Shown: one piece after another, positions 41,322-51,900 of the stretch
How positions within the stretch are numbered: position 1 is the stretch's first letter
How the letters are laid out: every line of letters begins with the position of its first letter
Assembly (NCBI GenBank): GCA_902789665.1
Contig: CADAOY010000005.1
Coordinates: forward strand, 62,001 to 126,000
Reading direction: 5' to 3'
Length of the DNA stretch: 64,000 nucleotides
Origin: an uncultured Lachnospiraceae bacterium
GTDB lineage: Bacteria; Bacillota; Clostridia; Lachnospirales; Lachnospiraceae
The notes under the pieces: model-generated
Database searches by the model: none
What the model was told of the DNA's origin: nothing
What the model saw: the letters and a program-made list of their open reading frames with translations, nothing else
Program-made: the position numbers and the translations under genes

Positions 41322-43661
41322 ATGGATTTATCTAAGAAATTAAATGACAGGCAGCAGTTTGCTGCAGAAACTCTGGACGGCCCCGTGCTTATTTTAGCAG
41401 GGGCTGGTTCTGGTAAAACAAGAACTTTGACATACAGAGTTGCCAATTTAATAGAGCACGGAGTGGACCCTTATCACATCCTGGCGATTACTTTCACCAA
41501 CAAGGCGGCAGACGAAATGAGAAGCCGTATTCAGAGCATTGCAAGCGGTGAGACAGCAGGTGTATGGGTGGCAACATTCCATTCTACATGTGCAAGAATT
41601 CTGAGAACTTACAGCGAGTATCTTGATTACAGTTCCAACTACAGTATCTATGATGCTGATGACCAGAAAACACTGGTGAAAAATATCTGCAAGAAACTTA
41701 ATATTGATACAAAGTTCTTAAGTGAAAAAGCGATTATCAGACGAATCTCTGACTGTAAGGATAATCTGGTCTCCGCCGAGGCTTTTGAAAAAAGGGATCA
41801 TTTTGAATTCAGGGATAAGCAGATTGCCAAGGTTTATGTGGAGTATGAGAAGGAATTAAAAGCCAACAACGCCATGGATTTTGACGACCTGATTCTTAAG
41901 ACTGTCGAATTATTTAAAAAATACCCGCCCGTTCTTGAGAACTATCAGGACAGATTTCAGTATATCTGCGTTGACGAGTATCAGGATACCAACAATGCCC
42001 AGTTTGAGTTTATAAATCTTCTGGCATCAAAGTATCAGAATCTCTGCGTGGTAGGTGATGACGACCAGTCCATCTATAAGTTCAGGGGTGCCAATATCAG
42101 AAATATTCTTGATTTTGAACGTTCTTTTCCTAATGCAACGGTTGTAAAACTTGAAGAGAATTACCGCTCAACTAAGAACATACTTGGGGCAGCAAACAGC
42201 GTTATCTCAAAGAATATCAACCGTAAGGACAAGACTCTCTGGACTAAAAAAGAAGAAGGACATAAGGTGCGTTTCAGACAGCTTGACAATGCAAGGGAAG
42301 AAGCGGACTTTGTCTATGAGGATATAAGGCGAGACCTTCGAAACCGGGACATTGTGCTTAATGATACAGCGATTCTTTACAGAACCAACGCGCAGTCACG
42401 TGAGTTTGAAGAACGATTTATAGCAGGCAACATGCCATACAAAATCTACGGCGGCATTAATTTCTACAGCCGTAAGGAAATCAAGGATGTACTTGCTTAT
42501 TTAAGAACCATTGATAATGCCATTGATGATATTCAGGTTCGTCGTGTTCTTAATGTGCCGCGACGTGGTGTTGGTGATACATCAATTCAGAGAGTGGCTG
42601 AGTATGCGGCTGATAATAATATCAGTTTTATGCAGGCTTTGAGGCAGGCGGATTTGGTACAGAAGATTGGAAGAAGCCTGAAAGGAATTCAGGAATTTGT
42701 CTCAGTTATCGATACTGTGTCAGGCAAATGGCAGGCTGATGAATATGAAGATTTATCTGATATGATTGATGACTTACTGATAATCAGCGGATATTATGAT
42801 GAACTTCAGGCTCTTGATCCGGATGAAGCGGAAGAGAGAATGGGAAATGTGAGCGAGTTTATCAGCAAGGCGGCGATTTATACCCAAAGTTACAGGGAAG
42901 AGCATGGAACTGAGGATAATCCGACCTTAAGTGAGTTTTTGACTGAGGTTTCGCTGGTTGCCGATTTAGAGGAAGCAGATCCGAATCTTGACTGTGTTAA
43001 GCTGATGACCATTCATGCGGCCAAAGGTCTTGAGTTCAAGCATGTATATGTGGTTGGTATGGAAAATGGCATCTTCCCGAACTGTTTACCGATGGATGAG
43101 CAGGATGAGGAAGAACTTGAAGAGGAAAGAAGACTTGCGTATGTTGCGTATACAAGGGCAGAAGAGGAACTTACCCTTACGGCAGCAAAGTGCAGATTTC
43201 TTCGCGGCGAGATGAATTACAATCCTGTAAGTAAGTTTGTCATGGAGATTGAGCCGACTTACATTGAGGGTAATATACCAAGAAGAACCAGTGCTTTCGG
43301 GGATTCATACAGTGATGTTAATCCTTATCTTTCAAGGCCTGTTGAGAGAAAACCTTTAGTTGGCTTTGGTAATCTTGTAGCTGCCCAGGCTCAGGCTCAG
43401 GCCAAAGCAAAGCCGAAGGCTGTTTTATATAATGCTGAAACCAAGCCTTATTCCAAGTCGGCGGATGCAGAGGTTCGTAAAACAAATATGGCCAATAATT
43501 CCGAATTCGCGCCAGGAGATAAGGTTAAGCATATAAAATTTGGCGAAGGCGTCATAAAAGAAGTTAATGTGGAAGATGGCAGAACCATATTCAGCATTGA
43601 TTTTGAAAAATCGGGTACAAGGAATATGGACGCTGCATATGTAAGATTAACCAAGTTATAG
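41322..43661 (+). CDS. pcrA: UvrD/PcrA-type DNA helicase
   Basis: The 779-residue superfamily 1A helicase has LILAGAGSGKTRTL (Walker A, near residue 25), VDEYQDTNNAQ (motif II), GDDDQSIYKFRGA (motif III), the motif V segment LMTIHAAKGLEF and AYTRAEEELTL (motif VI). The C-terminal DKVKHIKFGEGVI is the Tudor-like RNA polymerase-binding part typical of PcrA. It unwinds DNA in repair and replication restart. Two-nt spacing to the ACT gene implies coupled translation. Confidence 0.96.
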   Translation: MDLSKKLNDRQQFAAETLDGPVLILAGAGSGKTRTLTYRVANLIEHGVDPYHILAITFTNKAADEMRSRIQSIASGETAGVWVATFHSTCARILRTYSEYLDYSSNYSIYDADDQKTLVKNICKKLNIDTKFLSEKAIIRRISDCKDNLVSAEAFEKRDHFEFRDKQIAKVYVEYEKELKANNAMDFDDLILKTVELFKKYPPVLENYQDRFQYICVDEYQDTNNAQFEFINLLASKYQNLCVVGDDDQSIYKFRGANIRNILDFERSFPNATVVKLEENYRSTKNILGAANSVISKNINRKDKTLWTKKEEGHKVRFRQLDNAREEADFVYEDIRRDLRNRDIVLNDTAILYRTNAQSREFEERFIAGNMPYKIYGGINFYSRKEIKDVLAYLRTIDNAIDDIQVRRVLNVPRRGVGDTSIQRVAEYAADNNISFMQALRQADLVQKIGRSLKGIQEFVSVIDTVSGKWQADEYEDLSDMIDDLLIISGYYDELQALDPDEAEERMGNVSEFISKAAIYTQSYREEHGTEDNPTLSEFLTEVSLVADLEEADPNLDCVKLMTIHAAKGLEFKHVYVVGMENGIFPNCLPMDEQDEEELEEERRLAYVAYTRAEEELTLTAAKCRFLRGEMNYNPVSKFVMEIEPTYIEGNIPRRTSAFGDSYSDVNPYLSRPVERKPLVGFGNLVAAQAQAQAKAKPKAVLYNAETKPYSKSADAEVRKTNMANNSEFAPGDKVKHIKFGEGVIKEVNVEDGRTIFSIDFEKSGTRNMDAAYVRLTKL

Positions 43662-43775
43662 GCTTTAAAATTGATTTTTTTGTAAAAAATTCATAAAAGT
43701 TATAGTCAAATAACAGTTTTTGGTGTAAAATAATAACAGTTATGTATATATTAGTATCCTAAGGAGGAATAACTT

Positions 43776-44096
43776 ATGTGGAGTGCTATTAGTAAAATAA
43801 AAGATTTTAATGATTTCGTATCAATGATTAAGATGAATGATTTCTTCAACAAAAAGAAACAGGAAGAGATTATCATTGAAGAGCAGAAGAAGAAAAATAC
43901 TTTACTTATCATTCTTGCAGTTATTGGTGCAATCGCAGCTGTTGCAGGTATTGCATATTTAGTATATCGTTATCTTACACCTGATTATCTCGAAGATTTC
44001 GATGATGATCTTGATGATGATTTTGATGATGATTTCTTTGATGATGTTAATGATGAAATCGAAGCAATCGAAGATAACGAGGATAAGGAAGACTAA
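43776..44096 (+). CDS. Small single-pass membrane protein with acidic tail
   Basis: The 106-residue protein has a charged N-terminal region (KKKQEEIIIEEQKKK), one hydrophobic helix (about residues 42-68) and a tail of Asp, Glu and Phe (DDDLDDDFDDDFFDD). Function unknown. A strong AAGGAGG precedes the ATG and a terminator follows, so it is a complete single-gene unit. Its plan is like that of the protein at 2126-2536. Confidence 0.75.
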   Translation: MWSAISKIKDFNDFVSMIKMNDFFNKKKQEEIIIEEQKKKNTLLIILAVIGAIAAVAGIAYLVYRYLTPDYLEDFDDDLDDDFDDDFFDDVNDEIEAIEDNEDKED

Positions 44097-44123
44097 TAAA
44101 GTCTCTTAAATTAAGATGATTTG

Positions 44124-44149
44124 AAGGGGAGATAATATCTCCCCTTTTT
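44124..44149 (+). terminator. Intrinsic terminator
   Basis: AAGGGGAGAT (44124-44133) pairs with ATCTCCCCTT (44137-44146) around a 3-nt loop, with a T5 tail. Confidence 0.9.
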
Positions 44150-44235
44150 ATGTGCATAGCGGCCAGCGCGCCCCAGGCCCATAACCCGGCACTCGCGCCT
44201 TCGGCGCGAGCGGCAGGAGTTTAAAGGGGGTGCCT
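44150..44235. other. GC-rich intergenic island with a perfect hairpin
   Basis: An 85-bp block of very high G+C contains CTCGCGCC-TTC-GGCGCGAG, an 8-bp perfect stem, plus GGCCAGCGCGCCCC. It has no T tail and no ORF. It sits between a terminator and the methyltransferase gene. Confidence 0.6.
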
Positions 44236-44268
44236 AGTTGACATAATATTTGAAGAATGGAGCATAAT

Positions 44269-45687
44269 GTGAAAAAAGGCGACATTGTAACCGGAGTAGT
44301 AAAAAGAATAGATTTTTCCAATAAGGCTATTGTTGATGTGGGAGAGGGACAGGTAGTTACCGTTAAGAATCTGCTTCCGGGACAAAAGGTTGACATAAGA
44401 ATTACAAAGAAGAGACATGGGCAAATGGAAGGAAGGCTTATTAACTTAATTGAGCGTTCCGATAAAGAGATTCCAAGCCCATGCCCTTATAATGATATCT
44501 GCGGAGGCTGCATATATCAGACGCTGCCATATGAAGAGGAACTTAAGATTAAAGAGGCCATGGTTCAGAAGATTCTTGGCTCTCATGTGGAAGAGGCTCA
44601 GTATGACGGTATTCTTTCAGGGGATGATATAACGGGCTACCGTAATAAGATGGAATATACCTTTGGAGATGAATATAAGGATGGTCCAATGACTCTTGGA
44701 ATGCACAGAGCCGGTGGCCATATGGATATAATTGATGTACCAAAGTGCCAGATAGCAGATGAGGACTTCGGGTTAGTGCTTAAGGCAACTAAGGATTTCT
44801 TCGCTGAGCGTGGAATTCCTTTTATGAATAAGTTCAGCCATAAGGGATATTTAAGGCATCTGGTAGTAAGAAAGAGTGGTAATACCGGCGAGATGATGGT
44901 TATGCTGGTTACCTGTTCTACATTGGAAGGAATACCGGAAGATTATGTTAACAGTGATGCCGATGCAGAAATGATAAAAGCACTGTTAGAAAATTATGTA
45001 AACAAATTATGTGAATTAAACAATAGTTTACATAACACACTTGTAGGAATAATCCACATAACCAACGACTCCCCGGCAGATGCGGTAATATGCCAAAAAG
45101 CAGAAGTGCTGTATGGAAGAGATTACTTCTATGAGGAACTTTTAGGCCTTAAGTTTAAGGTTTCTCCGATGTCTTTTTTACAGAACAATTCCAAAGGGGC
45201 AGAAGTACTTTACTCCAAGGTGAGAGAATATTTAAATACAGACAATCTTGAAAATGCAAGAGTATTCGACCTTTATTCGGGAACCGGAACAATTACTCAG
45301 GTGGTAGCGCCGGTATGCAAGTCTGTGCTTGGCATAGAGATTGTTGAAGAAGCAGTAGAAAGCGCCTGGGAGAATGCGAAACTTAATAAGCTTGATAATG
45401 TTTCTTTCATGGCAGGAGATGTATTCGAATGCTTAAAGGAAGTTGAGGAAAAGCCGGATTATATAATCGTTGATCCTCCAAGAGAGGGCATTACGCCTAA
45501 GTCTTTAGCCAAAATCCTCGATTATGGCGTAGACAGGATTATATATGTATCCTGCAAGGCTTCATCACTTGCCAATGACCTTGTAATGTGCAGGGAAAAA
45601 GGATATAAGGTGGTTAGATATGCAATGGTTGATTTATTCCCAAGAACAACAGGAATAGAGACTGTTTGCATGCTTGAAAAAAATTAA
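44269..45687 (+). CDS. rlmD: 23S rRNA (uracil-5-)-methyltransferase, RlmD/RumA type
   Basis: The 472-residue enzyme has an N-terminal TRAM domain (GDIVTGVVKRIDFSNKAIVD), an iron-sulfur cluster motif CPYNDICGGC near residues 70-79, and a SAM domain with FDLYSGTGTI and VDPPREGI; the catalytic Cys lies in YVSCKASS. It methylates C5 of a uracil in 23S rRNA; which site (1939, 747 or both) is not clear. GTG 44269 is chosen because GGAG lies 6 nt upstream; ATG 44257 has no spaced ribosome site. Confidence 0.9.
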   Translation: MKKGDIVTGVVKRIDFSNKAIVDVGEGQVVTVKNLLPGQKVDIRITKKRHGQMEGRLINLIERSDKEIPSPCPYNDICGGCIYQTLPYEEELKIKEAMVQKILGSHVEEAQYDGILSGDDITGYRNKMEYTFGDEYKDGPMTLGMHRAGGHMDIIDVPKCQIADEDFGLVLKATKDFFAERGIPFMNKFSHKGYLRHLVVRKSGNTGEMMVMLVTCSTLEGIPEDYVNSDADAEMIKALLENYVNKLCELNNSLHNTLVGIIHITNDSPADAVICQKAEVLYGRDYFYEELLGLKFKVSPMSFLQNNSKGAEVLYSKVREYLNTDNLENARVFDLYSGTGTITQVVAPVCKSVLGIEIVEEAVESAWENAKLNKLDNVSFMAGDVFECLKEVEEKPDYIIVDPPREGITPKSLAKILDYGVDRIIYVSCKASSLANDLVMCREKGYKVVRYAMVDLFPRTTGIETVCMLEKN

Positions 45688-45726
45688 TCTTGACATAGAT
45701 AACAGTGTTATCGTCCCCTATAAGTC

Positions 45727-45785
45727 AAAAATCCCCGAAAAAAGACGGAATTCGTTACCAAAATGTCATTTTTCGGGGATTTTTA
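45727..45785 (+). terminator. Intrinsic terminator before the pilus locus
   Basis: ATCCCCGAAAAA (45731-45742) and TTTTTCGGGGAT (45769-45780), extended by A4/T4, form a 16-bp stem with a 26-nt loop and a T tail. Confidence 0.85.
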
Positions 45786-45804
45786 CTGTAAAAATCTTGA
45801 AAAA

Positions 45805-45834
45805 TGTTATAAAATGGGTAGTGTATGCCGATAT
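45805..45834 (+). promoter_or_regulatory. Candidate promoter(s) of the giant pilin operon
   Basis: TG-T-TATAAA (45805-45813) is an extended -10 element for sigma-A. Just downstream, GCCGATAT (45827-45834) is an exact match to the -10 box of flagellar sigma-28/SigD promoters, with TAAA 13 nt upstream, two short of the usual spacing. Either or neither may act; the leader to the ATG is about 70-90 nt. Confidence 0.4.
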
Positions 45835-45906
45835 ATGAGTTGTAGGAGTGTGTAATTTTTCCGGATTGAAATATATTGGTTTAAAGATAGATTACGAGGG
45901 TTGAAA

Positions 45907-48900
45907 ATGAAGAAATCAAGGTTCACAAACAACTTAGGTTTCACATTAGTTGAAATGTTGGTGGTGCTCACAGTACTTGCCATTGTTCTTGGTGCGTCCA
46001 TGTGGGCTACAACAGGCTGGATTCATCATTTTACATATATGCAGAATGAAGAGAAGGCCAGATATATATATTTAGGTGCTCAGTCAGGTTTATCTGCTTA
46101 TTCAGGCAGAGGAACTCTGGATGAGCTTTTTGAGGATATAGATGATTTAGAGGCAACAGGAGAACTTGTTTACATAACTCCTGAAAACAAAGAAGCCTTA
46201 GGTCTTCCTATTGAGCACGATAACAGAGATCAGGATCATGAATATGCTTACCTTAGCGTTCCGGCCGGTAAGCTTGATTCCAATGTCACATATTCAAATG
46301 GTGTTTATTCTACCACTATGAAAAAATCCGAAACATTTCTTTATAAACTTGTAAGTCCTTATATGTCGGATGCCAAGTCAATTGAGGGCAGTATTGTAAT
46401 TGAACTTGATATGACAAGTCAGAAGGTTTATTCAGTATTTTACTCAAGCTGGGCAGACGAATTCCTTTATGGAACCAGCGACAGCGTAGTAAGAGGAACT
46501 TTCTACATCAATAAGGATTCAAGAACAAAGGATGCAAGATATGACCACTGCGTTGGATATTATGGCAGTGATCAGGTCAATGTAATTAATCTTACACTTC
46601 CAAATGGTATTAAAGTTGAAAAGGCATTACTTGTAAATGAAGAGACACTGCACCTTGATTTTTATTCTGATGCAGAGAATCTTGAAAACTATACAATGTT
46701 CAATATTACTTTCTACGCTAAGGGTGAGAATGGTAATGCAGATGAGAAACTGTTTACTGTAGAAGTAGATCCATCTGATACTGCAATTCTTGGACCAATG
46801 GCTCAGGGCACTAAAATTGATCCAAAGCCTGTTATGCTTAAGACAACCTTAGCTGATGGAACAGTAGCAAATCTTCCGTTCTTCTTAGGCTATCTTCCGA
46901 ATCCTAATGATCCGGATGAGAGATATTCATTAAGTCTTACAGTGGATGCAATGATGGATTCACAGAGTATGGCTCTTCTTAATAAGGCAGTTGATGGCAA
47001 GACAGATACAAAGGGTCTCAGTATTACTCGTTTTGCAGGAGATAAGGCTAAACTTATTTATGCTGATATTGAAGTTTCTGCCAATGCAGCTGGAGCAGGA
47101 GTGCTTTCTGCGGGCGCAGGTCAGGGCTTAACATCCAATATTGAAAATGACTTATATGCTACTGAAAAGGATGTAATGAATGAGCCTGTAGCAATTGATG
47201 ACAACCATAATATCATTTACTGGAGACATTTATCCAATGTTAGATACGGTGAAACATATTATGAGAGAGAGTCTTCAGATACAGCAAGATCTTATAATAT
47301 GACTACAGACCTTCAGTGGTCAACAGCTAAAGAATATGCCTTTTCCGGCACATCTTCAACCATTGATGAACTTTCAGGAGATAAGAAGATATGGCCAAGT
47401 ATTCCATCGTTAGGCAACAAGGCAACTCTTAATGCAATCGATACAGTTAATCCAAATAATAACTACGCGCTCTTTGGCGTAAGAATGGATAATACATCAT
47501 ATATCACATATGGTTATGCAGCTGATGGAAAACCTGACGTTACATCAGGTAACAAGGCTTCTGAAATTGGTTTTGTTGCAAACAACCACGGAACTATCAG
47601 CGGATTATCATTATATGACACATCGCTTTATGCATATACCAATGATCAGGCTAAGGCTGCTGGTAAGGATAATTCAAACGGTTCCTCGATTTACAGTGAT
47701 ACTTTACGTGCTGCAGGTCTGCTTACAGGACGTAATGATGGTATTCTTTCAGAGATTTATATCGATAAGGATTCACTGGTTGATGCAACTGTAACAATGG
47801 ACAACAGCGTATCTTATACCAATGGATGTGGTGTTGGTATTCTTTCGGGTACCATCAGTTTAAGAAACGGATATCCAATTGACAGAGTTTATATTAATGG
47901 TTCATTAAAGGGTGATATAGCAGAAGCTGCAAATACACCGGCAGTAAGTGATACAGCGGGAAGAAAAGCAATTTATTCCTCAACGGCAAGTGCTTCCAAG
48001 TATGCTTATGGTGTTGGCGCTGTAAGTGGTTATGTATATGGTGATTATAATGCAGGTGATGAGATTGGTATTGGTATAACCAAGGCTGAAGTTGCATCAA
48101 ATGCAAATAATAATCGTTATCACAATATTAAACTTAAAAAATTAGAAGCGGGCCAGATAACAGATGATACAGGTTATGTATTTGACGGATGGACAGATAA
48201 TGGAATTTCAGTTATTAATAAAGCTCCTGTAACATCTACAGTTTCATTTGCAGGTGGTATTGCAGGTAATATTTATATTGCTCATCTTAATAATGGCTCA
48301 GTAGGAAGTACTATAGATGGAGAACGTGACTGCAGTATCCCATCCATAGCTGAACCACAGGTTGTTAACTGCCGTAATTATGGTGATGTTGAAGGTAAGG
48401 ACTTCGTCGGTGGCATTCTTGGTGTAAATGGTAATAACGGATATATTTTAGAGTGTACATCTTATGGCGGAACAAAGGCTACATCAGGTGTATCTGCAGG
48501 TATTGCATCTGAGAACTTTGGCTTTATTGAGAAGTGTTCTTTAGACAGAGCTTTAGGTGATGCAAGTCATCCGGATGCATATGTTCCAATTATCAATGGT
48601 AACATGGATGTGGCTGGTGCCATTACATGTATTAATCATGATAACTGTGTTGTATTGAACTGCAGCACGTCTGAGTCCGTTATTTCCGGATTGACCGATA
48701 AAATCCTTATCTCCGGAAACTATATGGGAACCTTCGGATATCTTGTAGGTAATAATGACGGCGTTGTTAACGGCGGCGTTGTAGGTCCGTATGTAGGCTA
48801 TGAGTCCAAGAAGAGGAATCTTATTGTAGGAGGCGCAGTGGGAGAGAATGCTGCGGGTGCTGTTGTGAAGCATATCAGCGGTGCCATGGATCTTAAAGAT

Positions 48901-51900
48901 AACGGTCAAGCTACATATATCGGAGGTATTGTAGGTAATAACAGAGGTACAGTTAAGTCCAATATATTCAGCGGTACCATTGAGAAGAAGAAAACTAATG
49001 TTGGCAAAATGGCCATCGGAGGAATCGTTGCACAGAACCTGGGTAACGGTAAGGTTGAGAGTTGCTATCTTGTAGGCGGTAAACTGGATATTCTGGGCTA
49101 TTGCAGTTATACGGAAGATGATGATGAGAATACTAAGCTTGCCAAGAGTTCTTATGTAGGCGGAATATGCGGAATTAATAATACGGGCTGCAGCATAAGT
49201 AATTGTTATGTAACATCTCTTTCAAACAGTGACGCCACATATTCCATGAAGAGACAAAGTTATGTACTTGTTCAAAAAGGTATGGTGGGTGGAATTGCCG
49301 CAGTTAACAGAGGAACGCTGACACACTGCGGATATACAGATAAGATTTTTGTTAATGATGCAAATATTAACAATGTTACATATGGATATCCTGTGGCGCT
49401 GGATGACAATACTAAAGATATGGTCCTTCTGGATAGGGCAGCTGAGAAAATCAAGGGCGCCATGAGTGGAGATGCAGCTTCTCTTGATGATCTTAACAAT
49501 ATGTTCAAGGTTACTGATGTTAACAGGAGAACTACGGAAGACCAAAACGCTAATAAGGCAGAAGGAGATATGACTGTAGCTGCAGAGGCGGTAATGGGTG
49601 AATTAAGCCGTATTTCAGTTGATGCAAATAAGCCGCAATATGCATGGTCAAGGGCTTATTATGGAAATAATTACAGTAATACAGTTAACAAATATATAGT
49701 AACACTGGGTAATCTTGACGGCAGATCGGGAAGTAACGGATATGTAGGAGGAATAGCGGGATATAATACAGCTAATGCGACACTTACCAATTGTGCTTCC
49801 GGTAAGTGGATAGTGGAGAGTTACCTTCCTACCAGCAGAGATGCGGCTGTTGGCGGAATAGTGGGTGAAAATGCATCCAATGGCAACTTTATATATAATA
49901 TTAACTTTGCATATGTAAGAAGAGAACTGGAAACACCGGCTTATAATGATTCGGATTATAACAGTGTATCCAATACCAAAACAACAGGCGCCGGATATCA
50001 CAGATTCCATTATGTAGGCGGCGTTACAGGTGTACAGAGTAATATCACATCTTCATCCTGGGTGGTTGAGGGATGTGTTAATGTAGGTACTGTAGTGAAT
50101 TATTACGGTAACAATGTAGGTGGCGTTATATCCAAGATTACACATAACTGTGGTACTGTAAGATATTGTTACAATTACGGTCTCTTAATGACAGGTGCTG
50201 AATTCAATGCATACAGTAATAATGCAGGATGGTGCGGCACTGCGGGTGGTGTGGTTAATCATATTACCAAGATGAATGTTAACCAGACCATGAATATTAT
50301 ATCCTGTCAGAATTATGGTATTGTTGACTTCCCTATGATGGAAGTTGATATGGATACTGATATTGTTCATAAATATGTTGCGGAAACAACTCGTATAAGT
50401 CTTGCCAATGACGGCGGCGGCGTTGTGGGTTGTATTTCTGCATCCAACGGTGATGATGTTCATATTCTTAATGTTATTGATTGTGTTAACGGATCTACTG
50501 CCAAGTTATATGTAGAGAGCCAGGGAGGCGGAATCCTAGGCTTTACCGGTGGTAAAACCAATGAAACCGATGCAGGAAACAAACAGTCAAGCAGCGTGCT
50601 TGTTAATGTGGACAGCTGCAGAAATTACAGCTCATATATGTATTGCTGTGCATCCGCCAAAGACGGAACAAATTTAAGAACCAATACCACGAATAATATT
50701 GGCGGAATATTGGGTAACAGAGATGAATATCCTAATGATAAACTTAATAATCATACCGGTTTCACATCCATGCAGAACTGCATCACAATGAGAATGTATC
50801 GTTTCCAGAATGGTGGATATTACAATAATGCAATAAATATGGCAATCGGCATCAAAAACGGTGACAGATACTTAAGTCAGAATCAGCTGTTGTCTTGGGC
50901 CAATAATTATTATATAGATGAATTGACATATCATTATACTTATTCCATAGGCCGTCTTAAAGCGGACGGAACATATGAGAATATCAGTTATAATCCGAAT
51001 AACTGGAGTAACAGTTATTATAATTCCACGTGCGCGAGAATATCAGGCAGTTTCAGTGAAATTACAGAACTAAAGGAAGTTAATAAAAAAACTCCCGGGG
51101 CGGTTAAAATTGAAGGTAAAATGAATTATAAAATCGGTCTGTCCAGACTTCAGAGTGTTGCATATGGTGACAAGTATGCTCTTATTGCAGTCAGAGATGA
51201 GGGATATTTTTATAACAGTACTAAAGTTAATGATATATTAAATGTTAACAGTGCATGGATTGATACGGTTGATGGTTATAAGGTTGTTAAAGTCAGAGAT
51301 GATAAAACACATGAAGATGTAATATATGGCGATGTGATTTATGAATTCAAGGAAGTTACACCATTATCCGGAAGAACATATGATTATAATACTGTTTCTT
51401 TCCAAACATATGCCGGTAACAGATATAATTCATATCGCAGCGGAACAGCATACGGAAGCAGAATTCCGACAGCGGATGAATATGATATGGATATAGCTGC
51501 ATTTGATCGAGCTTTCGTTCAATATATTGCAAGATTGCAGGCTAACAGACAACCGGATAAGGCGATTAATGTTAATATCACCCTTTCATCAGAGGGAATT
51601 GCAGCCAATGCCGTCACAGACGGAGGTTATAATATCAGATGGGATGTCAAGGATGCAACTCTTACCAATAACGGAACTGCCAATGAGTTCGATATGGTGA
51701 CAAGTATATATCAAGTTCCGAAAGGTGCTGTATTCGGTGGTTATATTGACGAATCGGGTATAGAGATAACAGGTGACGGTGTTGTACATCTTGAAGACTA
51801 TGATGAGCAGTCTGTTGTAGTAGGCAGATATAGCGTTTATACGATTCCTGAAGGTTTTGTATTTGAGGATAGATATGATTATTACGTTGTAGCAAGAGTT

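Noticed and set aside
45690-45720. TTGACA after the rRNA methyltransferase gene as a promoter
   Set aside because: No -10 box lies at a usable distance, and the terminator follows at once.
49222-50463. Minus-strand frames inside the giant pilin gene
   Set aside because: They are Ile/Cys-rich reverse readings with no start signals. The plus-strand frame is continuous for 9.8 kb.
48920-50700. GLUG repeats considered as a CRISPR-like or tandem DNA repeat
   Set aside because: The repetition is at protein level and degenerate in DNA, with no constant spacers. No CRISPR array or cas gene was seen anywhere in the window.
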